A stretch of DNA of 19,961 nt from Bacilli bacterium (GTDB lineage: Bacteria > Bacillota_I > Bacilli_A > RF39 > UBA660). The notes below the pieces were generated by a model. The model saw nothing but the letters and a program-made list of their open reading frames with translations, made no database searches and was not told where the DNA came from. A program made the translations under genes and the position numbers. The number at the start of each line of letters is the position of its first letter. Positions within the stretch are counted from its first letter, which is position 1. The stretch is taken from the NCBI GenBank assembly GCA_900751815.1, contig CAADST010000104.1, positions 1 to 19,961 on the forward strand, given 5' to 3'. Below are positions 1 through 6,244 of the stretch, piece by piece.

Positions 1-466
1 CTAAATATTTAATATTTGGTTTCTTTAAATAATTAGTTATAAATATATATTCTAAAATAAAGATAATGTAACTAATTACTTGTGCTCTAGTAGCTATATA
101 TGAGCTAAGAGTAAGAATACTCATAATAGTAAATAATAAAGAAATAAATTTCGATTTAGCGTGTTTATTATTAAAATAAAATATTAAAGCAATCAAACCA
201 ATAAAGCAAACAATATTAAAAATGTAAAGAGATGTAAAACCCGATATAGAATAAATTAAGTAAATTAGACAATCATATAACCAATGGGGATATGTATAAG
301 GTAGGGTATGTATTGAAAAGTGATCAAGCATATCAATACCATTATGTATGATAAAATCTCCAATTTTAATAGTATAAAAAGTATCATTTTGCAAAGCTAT
401 TGGGGTAATAATTATACATAAAACAACAATTATAATAAAACTAACAATAAAATACTTCTTCTTCAT
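1..466 (-). CDS. Polytopic membrane protein, N-terminal part (runs off window start)
   Basis: Reading the minus strand from the ATG at 466, the frame stays open to base 2, giving 155 residues with no stop. It begins MKKKYFIVSF and has a hydrophobic first helix (about residues 5-25). A conserved-looking extracytoplasmic stretch follows, with NDTFYTIKIG, a His-rich DHFSIHTL and YTYPHWLYD at about 29-70, and then several more hydrophobic helices. This helix, charged loop and many-helix layout resembles large GT-C type membrane glycosyltransferases or related uncharacterised membrane proteins. I cannot see the rest, so that is only a suggestion. A Shine-Dalgarno (AAGGGTGA) lies about 8 bases before the ATG, and an extended -10 lies upstream on the minus strand. 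The gene is transcribed away from the WXG100-like cluster. Confidence 0.65.
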   Translation of the reverse strand, partial: MKKKYFIVSFIIIVVLCIIITPIALQNDTFYTIKIGDFIIHNGIDMLDHFSIHTLPYTYPHWLYDCLIYLIYSISGFTSLYIFNIVCFIGLIALIFYFNNKHAKSKFISLLFTIMSILTLSSYIATRAQVISYIIFILEYIFITNYLKKPNIKYL

Positions 467-487
467 TTGTAATTCACCCTTTTGTTC

Positions 488-516
488 ATTATAGCATTAT
501 TAAGAAAAAAAGAGAA
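488..516 (-). promoter_or_regulatory. Promoter of the minus-strand membrane protein gene
   Basis: On the minus strand TATAAT (493 down to 488) is preceded by TG and one base, a perfect extended -10. A weak -35 (TTCTCT, 516-511) lies 17 bp upstream. It is positioned correctly for the ATG at 466. Confidence 0.6.
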
Positions 517-521
517 GATTA

Positions 522-550
522 TTTTAGTTTTTAATTATTTGTGATATACT
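522..550 (+). promoter_or_regulatory. Promoter of the WXG100-like cluster
   Basis: An extended -10, TG-A-TATACT, ends at 550. The -35 region (TTTTAG, 17 bp upstream) is poor, so recognition would rest on the TGn element. It is divergent from, and close to, the promoter of the leftward gene, leaving under 30 bp for shared control. Confidence 0.55.
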
Positions 551-576
551 AAAAATACATAATAAAAGGAGGTTAT

Positions 577-867
577 ATGGCAAGCGAAGGAATATACATT
601 AAAAATATTGGTAATATGCAAGAACAAGTTAGTAATATTAATACATATACTGATAAATTAAAAAGAGATATGTCTAATATTAGAGACACAATAAATGCTA
701 TAAATAATAATTGGATTAGTGAAGAAACTGATAAATTAAGTATAGTAAATAATCTAGTTGATTTAGAATCTAAGTTTAATGATACAATTATTGTAACATT
801 AGATGAATTTATAAAGTCAATGAATCAACTTATAGATGAAGCTATAAGAATAAGTAAAAATGATTAA
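577..867 (+). CDS. WXG100-like small helical protein
   Basis: This 96-residue protein is almost entirely helical and rich in Asn, Ile, Lys and Asp, with no signal peptide or membrane segment. Two long helices (about 10-42 and 50-92) are separated by a turn with NNNWISEE; Trp46 sits where the WxG turn of WXG100 (ESAT-6/CFP-10) proteins falls. The third motif position is Ser, not Gly, so the match is to size, fold and Trp position rather than the exact motif. WXG100 proteins form helical-hairpin dimers exported by the EssC/EccC-type ATPase machinery. A strong AAAGGAGG site precedes the ATG. It is first in a four-gene run with gaps of 11-15 bp. No secretion ATPase is visible in the window. An unrelated coiled-coil protein is the main alternative. 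Confidence 0.65.
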   Translation: MASEGIYIKNIGNMQEQVSNINTYTDKLKRDMSNIRDTINAINNNWISEETDKLSIVNNLVDLESKFNDTIIVTLDEFIKSMNQLIDEAIRISKND

Positions 868-882
868 TAGAAAGGAATTTTT

Positions 883-1215
883 ATGGGAATAAGTATTGAA
901 AATATTTCTCTAGTAAGGGACACTTTGAAAAAAAGTGAAACTTTAAATACAGAGTTAAAAACTAATTTTAACAATATTATTAATGAATTAAATAAAATAT
1001 GTGAAAATGTAAAGTCTGGTGATCTTTCTCAAGCTAATAATGAGTTTACTGAATATGTTTCAAATGTTGCTACTGATTTAAATACAAATTTAGATGGAGT
1101 TATATCTTTTTTAAGTACCCAAATAACTGAGTATGATGAGATAAATGCTAGTACTTCAGAAGCAATTAATCAAACATATAACGAAATAACAGATATTGAT
1201 ACTACTGGAATTTAG
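883..1215 (+). CDS. Small helical protein, WXG100/LXG-like partner
   Basis: This 110-residue protein is predicted helical, with no signal peptide, no membrane segment and no tryptophan. Hydrophobic heptads run through about residues 5-40 and 50-100, again suggesting a helical hairpin. It lies 15 bp after the preceding WXG100-like gene with an AAAGGAA Shine-Dalgarno, and 14 bp before the lysozyme-domain gene. Its size, composition and place in the run suggest a heterodimer partner or chaperone of the same secretion family; this is inferred from context because the WxG turn is missing. No canonical C-terminal YxxxD/E signal is clear, although YDEIN and YNEIT near the C-terminus are loosely similar. 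Confidence 0.5.
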   Translation: MGISIENISLVRDTLKKSETLNTELKTNFNNIINELNKICENVKSGDLSQANNEFTEYVSNVATDLNTNLDGVISFLSTQITEYDEINASTSEAINQTYNEITDIDTTGI

Positions 1216-1229
1216 AAAGGAAGTTAGTA

Positions 1230-2255
1230 ATGGCTAAATATATCAAGATTACTCCAGAAATAATTAAAACTAAACAAGCATTAGATGAAACAATAAAAAA
1301 TATTAATACAGATTATCAAGGAGCTATTAATGCAGTATTAAATTGTGCTCAAAATTTGCATAGTGAAAGCATTAATGGCGATTTATATACTAAGACTCAA
1401 GCATTTTTTAATAAAAATGAAAATTTATTGCCGGATTTAATAACTAAAATGCAAACCGTTTCAACATTTATGGCAGAGCAAATAAACGAATATGGGGCAT
1501 CAATCGAAGAAGCACAACAATCTTTACAAACATTAATTCAATTGATTCAAACCGTATTACCAAATTCAAATTTCCAAAGTGGAGCATCATCAAATATAGG
1601 TGTTAATGAAAATATATCCACTATTACTGGAACGAATGCTGCTATTGGTGGTACCATTTCATCAAGTGTTGCAAGTGAAAATATTCAAACTGATTTTTCT
1701 ACCGTTGCTCCTTCGCAACCGGGTAGTAATCAAATGTCTGGCACTTTTGATGAGGCCGCTTATAATCAAGGAGCATCAGATGTTCAAACATGGTTACTTG
1801 ATAAAAAGTTTATAACAATGGATGCTTTTAATGAACGACTAGGAGTTGTTAATGCTAGTTACAATTATTATAAACAATTAGGATATAGTGATGAATTTAT
1901 TGCAGCTATGCTCGGTAATATGTGTCAAGAATCATCTTTTAATTTATATGATGATCCTAATTATCCAACTGGAATAGGTGTCTATCAATGGACTGAATCA
2001 AGAGCTCCCGAAAAACTTGATCTAAATTCCCAATTAGAGCATTCAGTGTATGAAATAAACAATCGTATCAATGGCGGTAAAACTGTTTGGGAAAGAGTAG
2101 AAAATACTAATTATTCAGTTGATGAATATACCAGAATATTTGCTTTGTTTTTTGAAGGAGCCCAGGCTAGTGATGGTTCAGTCATTGGTTTATCAGCTCG
2201 CCAAGGTTTTGCGAGGGCTATTTATTATTTAATAAAAAACGGCACAATAGCTTAG
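1230..2255 (+). CDS. ESX-type effector with C-terminal phage-tail-like lysozyme domain
   Basis: This 341-residue protein has three parts. Residues 1-115 are helical and resemble the neighbouring WXG100-like proteins. Residues about 115-175 form a low-complexity Ser/Thr/Asn/Gly linker. Residues about 205-335 match the phage-tail lysozyme family, with a helical start (YNYYKQLGYS), AAMLGNMCQESSFN containing the likely catalytic Glu234, and GIGVYQW at 248-254. The family cleaves peptidoglycan glycan strands. There is no Sec signal peptide, so export would depend on the N-terminal helical region, as in WXG/LXG effectors. An AGAAAGGA site lies before the ATG, and the gene is sandwiched between the small helical partners. 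It could be an antibacterial effector or a wall-opening factor for the secretion machine. Domain call strong, route and role inferred. Confidence 0.78.
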   Translation: MAKYIKITPEIIKTKQALDETIKNINTDYQGAINAVLNCAQNLHSESINGDLYTKTQAFFNKNENLLPDLITKMQTVSTFMAEQINEYGASIEEAQQSLQTLIQLIQTVLPNSNFQSGASSNIGVNENISTITGTNAAIGGTISSSVASENIQTDFSTVAPSQPGSNQMSGTFDEAAYNQGASDVQTWLLDKKFITMDAFNERLGVVNASYNYYKQLGYSDEFIAAMLGNMCQESSFNLYDDPNYPTGIGVYQWTESRAPEKLDLNSQLEHSVYEINNRINGGKTVWERVENTNYSVDEYTRIFALFFEGAQASDGSVIGLSARQGFARAIYYLIKNGTIA

Positions 2256-2267
2256 AAAGGAGATAAC

Positions 2268-2576
2268 ATGGCGCAAATAAGTAATGAATTTAATGTAGAT
2301 TTAAATGTTGATGAATTAATAACAAGTACCGAAAATATAGAAAAATATAATAAAATTTTAGAAACAGAAATAGATAATATTACTCAAATGTGTACAGAAT
2401 TACTTACAGTGTGGAGCAGTGATAGTGCTGATATCACTAGTAGTATTGATAAAATAAATGAATGTACAGCTAAAATAAAGGAAGTAATAAATCCTGTTTT
2501 AACTCAATATTCTGAAACGATGAATACATTGTCAGTTGCAACTTCTATAACATCTTCTAAATCTATTGAAGGATAG
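2268..2576 (+). CDS. WXG100-like small helical protein
   Basis: This 102-residue protein is all-helical with a central turn around LTVWSSDSADI. Trp49 followed by Ser-Ser-Asp lies at mid-length, the WXG100 turn position (W-S-S instead of W-x-G). It has no signal peptide and no membrane helix. It begins 12 bp after the lysozyme-domain gene with a strong AGAAAGGAGA site, so the four genes are very likely one transcript. It may pair with the first gene product or with the helical N-terminus of the lysozyme protein for export. No immunity-type membrane protein follows it. After its stop the next 117 bp hold only the control region of the FIST operon; I see no hairpin terminator there. Confidence 0.62.
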   Translation: MAQISNEFNVDLNVDELITSTENIEKYNKILETEIDNITQMCTELLTVWSSDSADITSSIDKINECTAKIKEVINPVLTQYSETMNTLSVATSITSSKSIEG

Positions 2577-2580
2577 TTTT

Positions 2581-2608
2581 TGTCAACAAAATGTCAATGT
2601 AATGTTAA
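2581..2608 (+). promoter_or_regulatory. Tandem OmpR/PhoB-type operator upstream of the FIST operon
   Basis: Three direct hexamers, TGTCAA (2581), TGTCAA (2592) and TGTTAA (2603), are spaced exactly 11 bp apart, one helical turn. The last ends 4 bp before the -35. Read on the other strand they are TTGACA/TTAACA with 5-bp gaps, the layout of PhoP boxes; read forward they resemble WalR boxes (TGTWAH-N5-TGTWAH). The position fits an activator of the promoter at 2613-2642. Confidence 0.5.
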
Positions 2609-2612
2609 TGTA

Positions 2613-2642
2613 TTGACACTACAAATTAGAATATTTTATAAT
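2613..2642 (+). promoter_or_regulatory. Promoter of the FIST-aldehyde dehydrogenase-SDR operon
   Basis: A perfect TTGACA (2613-2618) and a perfect TATAAT (2637-2642) are separated by 18 bp. The predicted transcript starts near 2649, about 45 bases before the FIST ATG, whose Shine-Dalgarno is AAGGAGGG at 2679-2686. Confidence 0.75.
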
Positions 2643-2693
2643 AAAATTAGGCTACAAGGTAGCAACTAAACATTATTCAAGGAGGGATATTTT

Positions 2694-3866
2694 ATGATGA
2701 AAACCAAAGTTGGTTATAGTGAAAATGTAGATGCATTTTCTTCAGGTGTTGAAACAGCAACTATGGCAAATGTGATTGACAATCCTCAAGCAGGATTACT
2801 ATTTACTAGTTGTGTTCAAGACCAAAGTGAAATTATGAAAGGAGCAAAAAGTGTTTTAGGGGATGTACCTATTATTGGATGTACTTCATCAGCAGCACTT
2901 TGTACACAAGATGGATATCTAAATAAAGAAACTGGATATTCTGGTATGATGCTTTTTGGTGGAGATGCTGAAGTAGTTGTGGCAGGATCTAAAAAAACAG
3001 ATGAATCTCCTAGAGAAATAGGACGCCGTATTGCTAAAGAAGCAATATCTAAACGCAAGGGGGAAGATAAAGAACCAGATTTCTTCTTTATGTGTGCAAG
3101 TCCAGCGAATGAAGAAGAATATTTAAAAGGAATTGGGGATGTTATTGGTGATATTCCTGTATTTGGTGGTTCTGCTGCTGATAATACTGTTGAAGGTAAA
3201 TGGAGTATCTTAAATGATGGCGAAGCGTTTGCTGATGGTTGTGTTATTGCCATATTTTATACTGATGGTAAGATGGCTAACATTTATACTGGAGCATATC
3301 ATGAAACGGAAAATGCTGGAATCATTACTAAAGTTGAAGGAAGTAGAACTTTAGTTGAAATTGACCATGAACCAGCCCTTAAAAAATATGCAGAATGGAC
3401 TAACCAAAATGTTGAAGACCTAATGGGTGGAAACTTACTTACAGCAACAATTTGTGCCCCACTTGGAGTAAAAGATCCAATTGGCAAAGTTACAGCAGTT
3501 CGTCATCCAATGGCTGGTAATGATGACTACTCAATGAATATTGGAGCAGACCTAGCAGTTAATACTGCAGTTATAGAGCTTACAAATACTCCAGAAGGAA
3601 TACTTAAAGCAAATGCTGAAACAATTGAAAAACTAAATGATTTAATGGGTGAAGATGCTGAGTCTTACTTCCTAGTTCATTGTGGAGGTCGTCGTTTAGG
3701 TTTAGCTTTAGCTAATATTGAAGATAAGATTTATCCGGAAGTTAAAAAAGCTATTCCAGATAAAGAATTCTTAATGGTATTTACTTTTGGAGAATATGGT
3801 AGAGGTGATCATTCATCTAACACAGTTGGTGGCTTATCACTTTCATATACCGCTTTTGGAAAGTAA
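2694..3866 (+). CDS. FIST domain sensory protein
   Basis: The 390-residue protein carries both halves of the FIST module. The FIST N region has IIGCTSS at about 60-66 and FGGSAADN at about 157-164. The FIST C region starts near 215 and contains VHCGGRR (about 326-332) and FTFGEYGRGDHSSN near the C-terminus. FIST domains are thought to bind small ligands such as amino acids and are often joined to signalling domains. Here the module stands alone, with no transmembrane, kinase or methyl-acceptor part, and is cytoplasmic. Two ATGs (2694 and 2697) fit the AAGGAGGG site; I keep the first. It leads an operon with an aldehyde dehydrogenase and an oxidoreductase, so it may sense a substrate of that pathway or act on it; this is inference. 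Confidence 0.85.
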   Translation: MMKTKVGYSENVDAFSSGVETATMANVIDNPQAGLLFTSCVQDQSEIMKGAKSVLGDVPIIGCTSSAALCTQDGYLNKETGYSGMMLFGGDAEVVVAGSKKTDESPREIGRRIAKEAISKRKGEDKEPDFFFMCASPANEEEYLKGIGDVIGDIPVFGGSAADNTVEGKWSILNDGEAFADGCVIAIFYTDGKMANIYTGAYHETENAGIITKVEGSRTLVEIDHEPALKKYAEWTNQNVEDLMGGNLLTATICAPLGVKDPIGKVTAVRHPMAGNDDYSMNIGADLAVNTAVIELTNTPEGILKANAETIEKLNDLMGEDAESYFLVHCGGRRLGLALANIEDKIYPEVKKAIPDKEFLMVFTFGEYGRGDHSSNTVGGLSLSYTAFGK

Positions 3867-3892
3867 AATATAAAGAATAAAAAGGAGAGAAA

Positions 3893-5329
3893 ATGAAAAG
3901 TTTAATAGGTAGTACTTGGAGAGATTCAAGTGATGGCAAAGTAATTGAAGTTATGAATCCCGCAACAAATGAACTTGTTGATACAGTACCTTCTCTTACA
4001 AAAGAAGATGTTGAAGAAGCAATTAAATATGCTCATGATCATCAAAAAGAATGGGAAAACTTATCAGTAGTTGCTAGGTGTGAAATACTATCAAAATTCG
4101 CCGAATTAGTGGAAAAGAACAAAGATGAACTTGCTAAACTTTTATCTGATGAAACAGGAAAACCAATTAAAGAAGCTTATAATGAAATTGCTAACATTCA
4201 GATTGGTGTTCCAGGTTATGTTGAAAAAGTTAAGCATGAATATGGAAATATCATTTATAGAGGAGCTGAAAAAGGTCAAGAAAATACCATTCAATATACC
4301 ATCAGACAACCTCTAGGAGTAGTAGTTGCTATTATTCCATTTAATTTCCCAAGTGATATTTTTATCAATAAAGTACCACCTGCATTATTAATGGGTAATT
4401 CAGTAATATTAAAGCCCGCTAGTGCTAATCCACTTACTTTAACTAGATATGTTGAATTACTTGTTGAAGCAGGAGTTCCTGCGGGAGTTATTTCAGTAGT
4501 TCATGGCTCTGGTTCAATCGTTGGAACAACTCTTACAAGTAGTAAGTTAGTTGATATGGTAAGTTTAACTGGTTCTACTGCTGCAGGTATTGATGCCGCT
4601 AAAAATTGTGCCGAACATTGTGCTCATAATAGTCTTGAACTTGGTGGAAATGATGCTTTTATAATTTGTGCTGATGGTGATATCGATTTAGCGGTCGAAG
4701 AAACTGTCTGGGGAAGACTTTATAATACTGGTCAAGTATGTTGTGCTAGTAAAAGATTCTTAGTAGAAAACTCTGTTAAAGATGAATTTATTAATAAAAT
4801 GGTAGCCAAAATTAAAACATTAAAGGTAGGTATGCCAAGTGATGCGGATACCGATATTGGTTGCCTAATTAGTGAAGATGCCGCAATCGAAGTTGAAAAA
4901 CAAGTTAATAAGACAATCGAAGCAGGGGCAAAGCTTGTTTATGGCGGTAGAAGAAAAGGGGCTTTCTATGAGCCAACAATTCTAGATAATGTAACTCGGG
5001 ATATGGAAGTTGCTAAAGATATGGAAATATTCGGCCCAGTTATTCCAGTAATTGGTTTTGATACCATTGAAGAAGCTGTCGAAATTGCTAACGGGTCTAT
5101 TTATGGCTTATCTGGTGCTATAGTAACTCGAGATTTTAATAAAGCTATCAAGGTTAGTGAACAAATGGAATGTGGAGGATTTGTCATTAATGGTGCAAGT
5201 TTCTTCAGATCATTTGAACAACCTTTCGGTGGTTGGAAATATTCAGGCATTGGTAATGAAGGTATCATGACCACATTAAATGAAATGTCTAGAATGAAAA
5301 CTGTTATTTTAAAAAATGTTACAAAATAA
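3893..5329 (+). CDS. NAD(P)-dependent aldehyde dehydrogenase (succinate-semialdehyde/lactaldehyde type)
   Basis: At 478 residues this is full length for the ALDH superfamily. Visible motifs, in order: IIPFNFP with oxyanion Asn151, LKPA with cofactor-binding Lys174, LELGGND with general base Glu249, GQVCCASKR with catalytic Cys283 (a second Cys follows directly), and EIFGPV with cofactor-ribose Glu378. It oxidises an aldehyde to its acid. The NPATNE start and the overall pattern resemble succinate-semialdehyde, lactaldehyde or glyceraldehyde-3-phosphate (non-phosphorylating) dehydrogenases, and the substrate cannot be fixed from sequence. It lies 26 bp after the FIST gene with GGAGAG before the ATG and is followed by a long hairpin and an SDR gene, so it probably belongs to one operon with both. 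Confidence 0.9.
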   Translation: MKSLIGSTWRDSSDGKVIEVMNPATNELVDTVPSLTKEDVEEAIKYAHDHQKEWENLSVVARCEILSKFAELVEKNKDELAKLLSDETGKPIKEAYNEIANIQIGVPGYVEKVKHEYGNIIYRGAEKGQENTIQYTIRQPLGVVVAIIPFNFPSDIFINKVPPALLMGNSVILKPASANPLTLTRYVELLVEAGVPAGVISVVHGSGSIVGTTLTSSKLVDMVSLTGSTAAGIDAAKNCAEHCAHNSLELGGNDAFIICADGDIDLAVEETVWGRLYNTGQVCCASKRFLVENSVKDEFINKMVAKIKTLKVGMPSDADTDIGCLISEDAAIEVEKQVNKTIEAGAKLVYGGRRKGAFYEPTILDNVTRDMEVAKDMEIFGPVIPVIGFDTIEEAVEIANGSIYGLSGAIVTRDFNKAIKVSEQMECGGFVINGASFFRSFEQPFGGWKYSGIGNEGIMTTLNEMSRMKTVILKNVTK

Positions 5330-5359
5330 TTAAAGAGCAAGTAAATGCTTGCTCTTTAA
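5330..5359 (+). other. Intercistronic 12-bp hairpin between aldehyde dehydrogenase and SDR genes
   Basis: A perfect 12-bp inverted repeat, TTAAAGAGCAAG / CTTGCTCTTTAA, has a 6-base loop and starts right at the aldehyde dehydrogenase stop. No long T tract follows (only UUU inside the stem), and the SDR Shine-Dalgarno begins 6 bases later. It is more likely a partial terminator, RNA-stability or processing element than a full stop. Confidence 0.6.
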
Positions 5360-5379
5360 AAGATTAAGGAGGATAAATT

Positions 5380-6138
5380 ATGTTTGATTATAAAGGAAGA
5401 GTAGTAGTAATAACTGGAGCTTCATCTGGTCTAGGTAAACAAATGGCTAAAGGTTTTGCTCATCAAGGGGCAACTCTAGTTTTAATGGCCAGAAGACTTG
5501 AAAGGTTAGTTGACTTTGCTAAAGAATTAGAAGGTATGGGGGTGAGTGCTTTACCAGTTAAATGTGATGTTACAAATGTAGCAGATGTAAATGCAGCAGC
5601 CAAATCTGTTGAAGAAAAATATGGTAAAGTAGATGTTTTAGTCAATTGTGCAGGAAGTGCTAAAAATAATGGAGTACTTAATATGACTGATGAAGAATGG
5701 GAGTTTACTATAGATACTGATATGAATAGTGTATTTTATGTAACTAGAGCATTTGCAAATATCATGAAGAAAAATAATTATGGTAGAATTATCAATATTG
5801 CCTCAATGTATGGCATGGTTGGAAATATGGCAATGGATACGGTTGCATATCACACAAGTAAAGGTGGAGTTGTAAACTTTACTAGAGCCGTTGCAGCAGA
5901 ACTTGCTAAATATGGTATTACTTGTAATGCTATTTGTCCAGGTTATTTTGATACCGAACTTACTCATGAAACTTTAATAACCGATTCATTTACGGCTTAT
6001 ATGAAATCTACTGTTCCAGTTGGCAGATATGGCCATGAGGAAGAACTTAATGCTGGGGCAATATTCTTAGGTTCAGAAGAAGCTAGCTATGTAACTGGTG
6101 TCATACTACCAATTGATGGTGGATATACTTGTGTATAA
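5380..6138 (+). CDS. Short-chain dehydrogenase/reductase (classical SDR)
   Basis: This 252-residue classical SDR has the Rossmann motif TGASSGLG (12-19), NCAG at 89-92, a structural Asn at 116, catalytic Ser142, and the Y-x-x-x-K pair as YHTSK (Tyr157, Lys161). The C-terminal IDGGYT is typical of the family. It interconverts a ketone or aldehyde and an alcohol with NAD(P)H. The closest style is the gluconate 5-dehydrogenase / 3-oxoacyl-ACP reductase-like group, but I cannot assign the substrate. An ARR sequence after the second strand (about 37-39) suggests NADP preference. A strong AAGGAGGA site precedes the ATG. As the last gene of the FIST-ALDH operon it could supply or remove the aldehyde used by the dehydrogenase. 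Confidence 0.88.
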   Translation: MFDYKGRVVVITGASSGLGKQMAKGFAHQGATLVLMARRLERLVDFAKELEGMGVSALPVKCDVTNVADVNAAAKSVEEKYGKVDVLVNCAGSAKNNGVLNMTDEEWEFTIDTDMNSVFYVTRAFANIMKKNNYGRIINIASMYGMVGNMAMDTVAYHTSKGGVVNFTRAVAAELAKYGITCNAICPGYFDTELTHETLITDSFTAYMKSTVPVGRYGHEEELNAGAIFLGSEEASYVTGVILPIDGGYTCV

Positions 6139-6163
6139 AGGTTAATTTGAAATTAACCTTTTT
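6137..6163 (+). terminator. Intrinsic terminator of the FIST-ALDH-SDR operon
   Basis: The stem AAAGGTTAA / TTAACCTTT with a TTTGAAA loop is followed by a short T run (five Ts ending at 6163). It overlaps the SDR stop codon. Confidence 0.75.
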
Positions 6164-6188
6164 AAATGCTTTGTTTTAATAATATAGT

Positions 6189-6216
6189 TTGAAAGTGTAA
6201 AAAAACATGATATAAT
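6189..6216 (+). promoter_or_regulatory. Promoter of the 405-aa unknown gene
   Basis: TTGAAA (6189-6194), a 16-bp spacer and an extended -10 TG-A-TATAAT (6208-6216). The -10 contains the upstream in-frame ATG at 6215, so that ATG cannot be the translation start. Confidence 0.7.
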
Positions 6217-6244
6217 GTATTTAATAGAGAAGAGGAAATTAATC

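Noticed and set aside
2816..3253. Long minus-strand open frame inside the FIST gene
   Set aside because: The plus-strand FIST frame is full length with all family motifs; the opposite frame is Ser/Pro-rich, has no Shine-Dalgarno and matches nothing.
5077..5083. Single TGTCGAA inside the aldehyde dehydrogenase gene (another at 17430-17436 in the Rpn gene)
   Set aside because: Isolated copies within coding codons, with no phased partners; expected by chance.
6215..6244. Upstream ATG start for the 405-aa gene
   Set aside because: The ATG lies within the TATAAT element, so the transcript starts after it; the ATG at 6245 has the Shine-Dalgarno.
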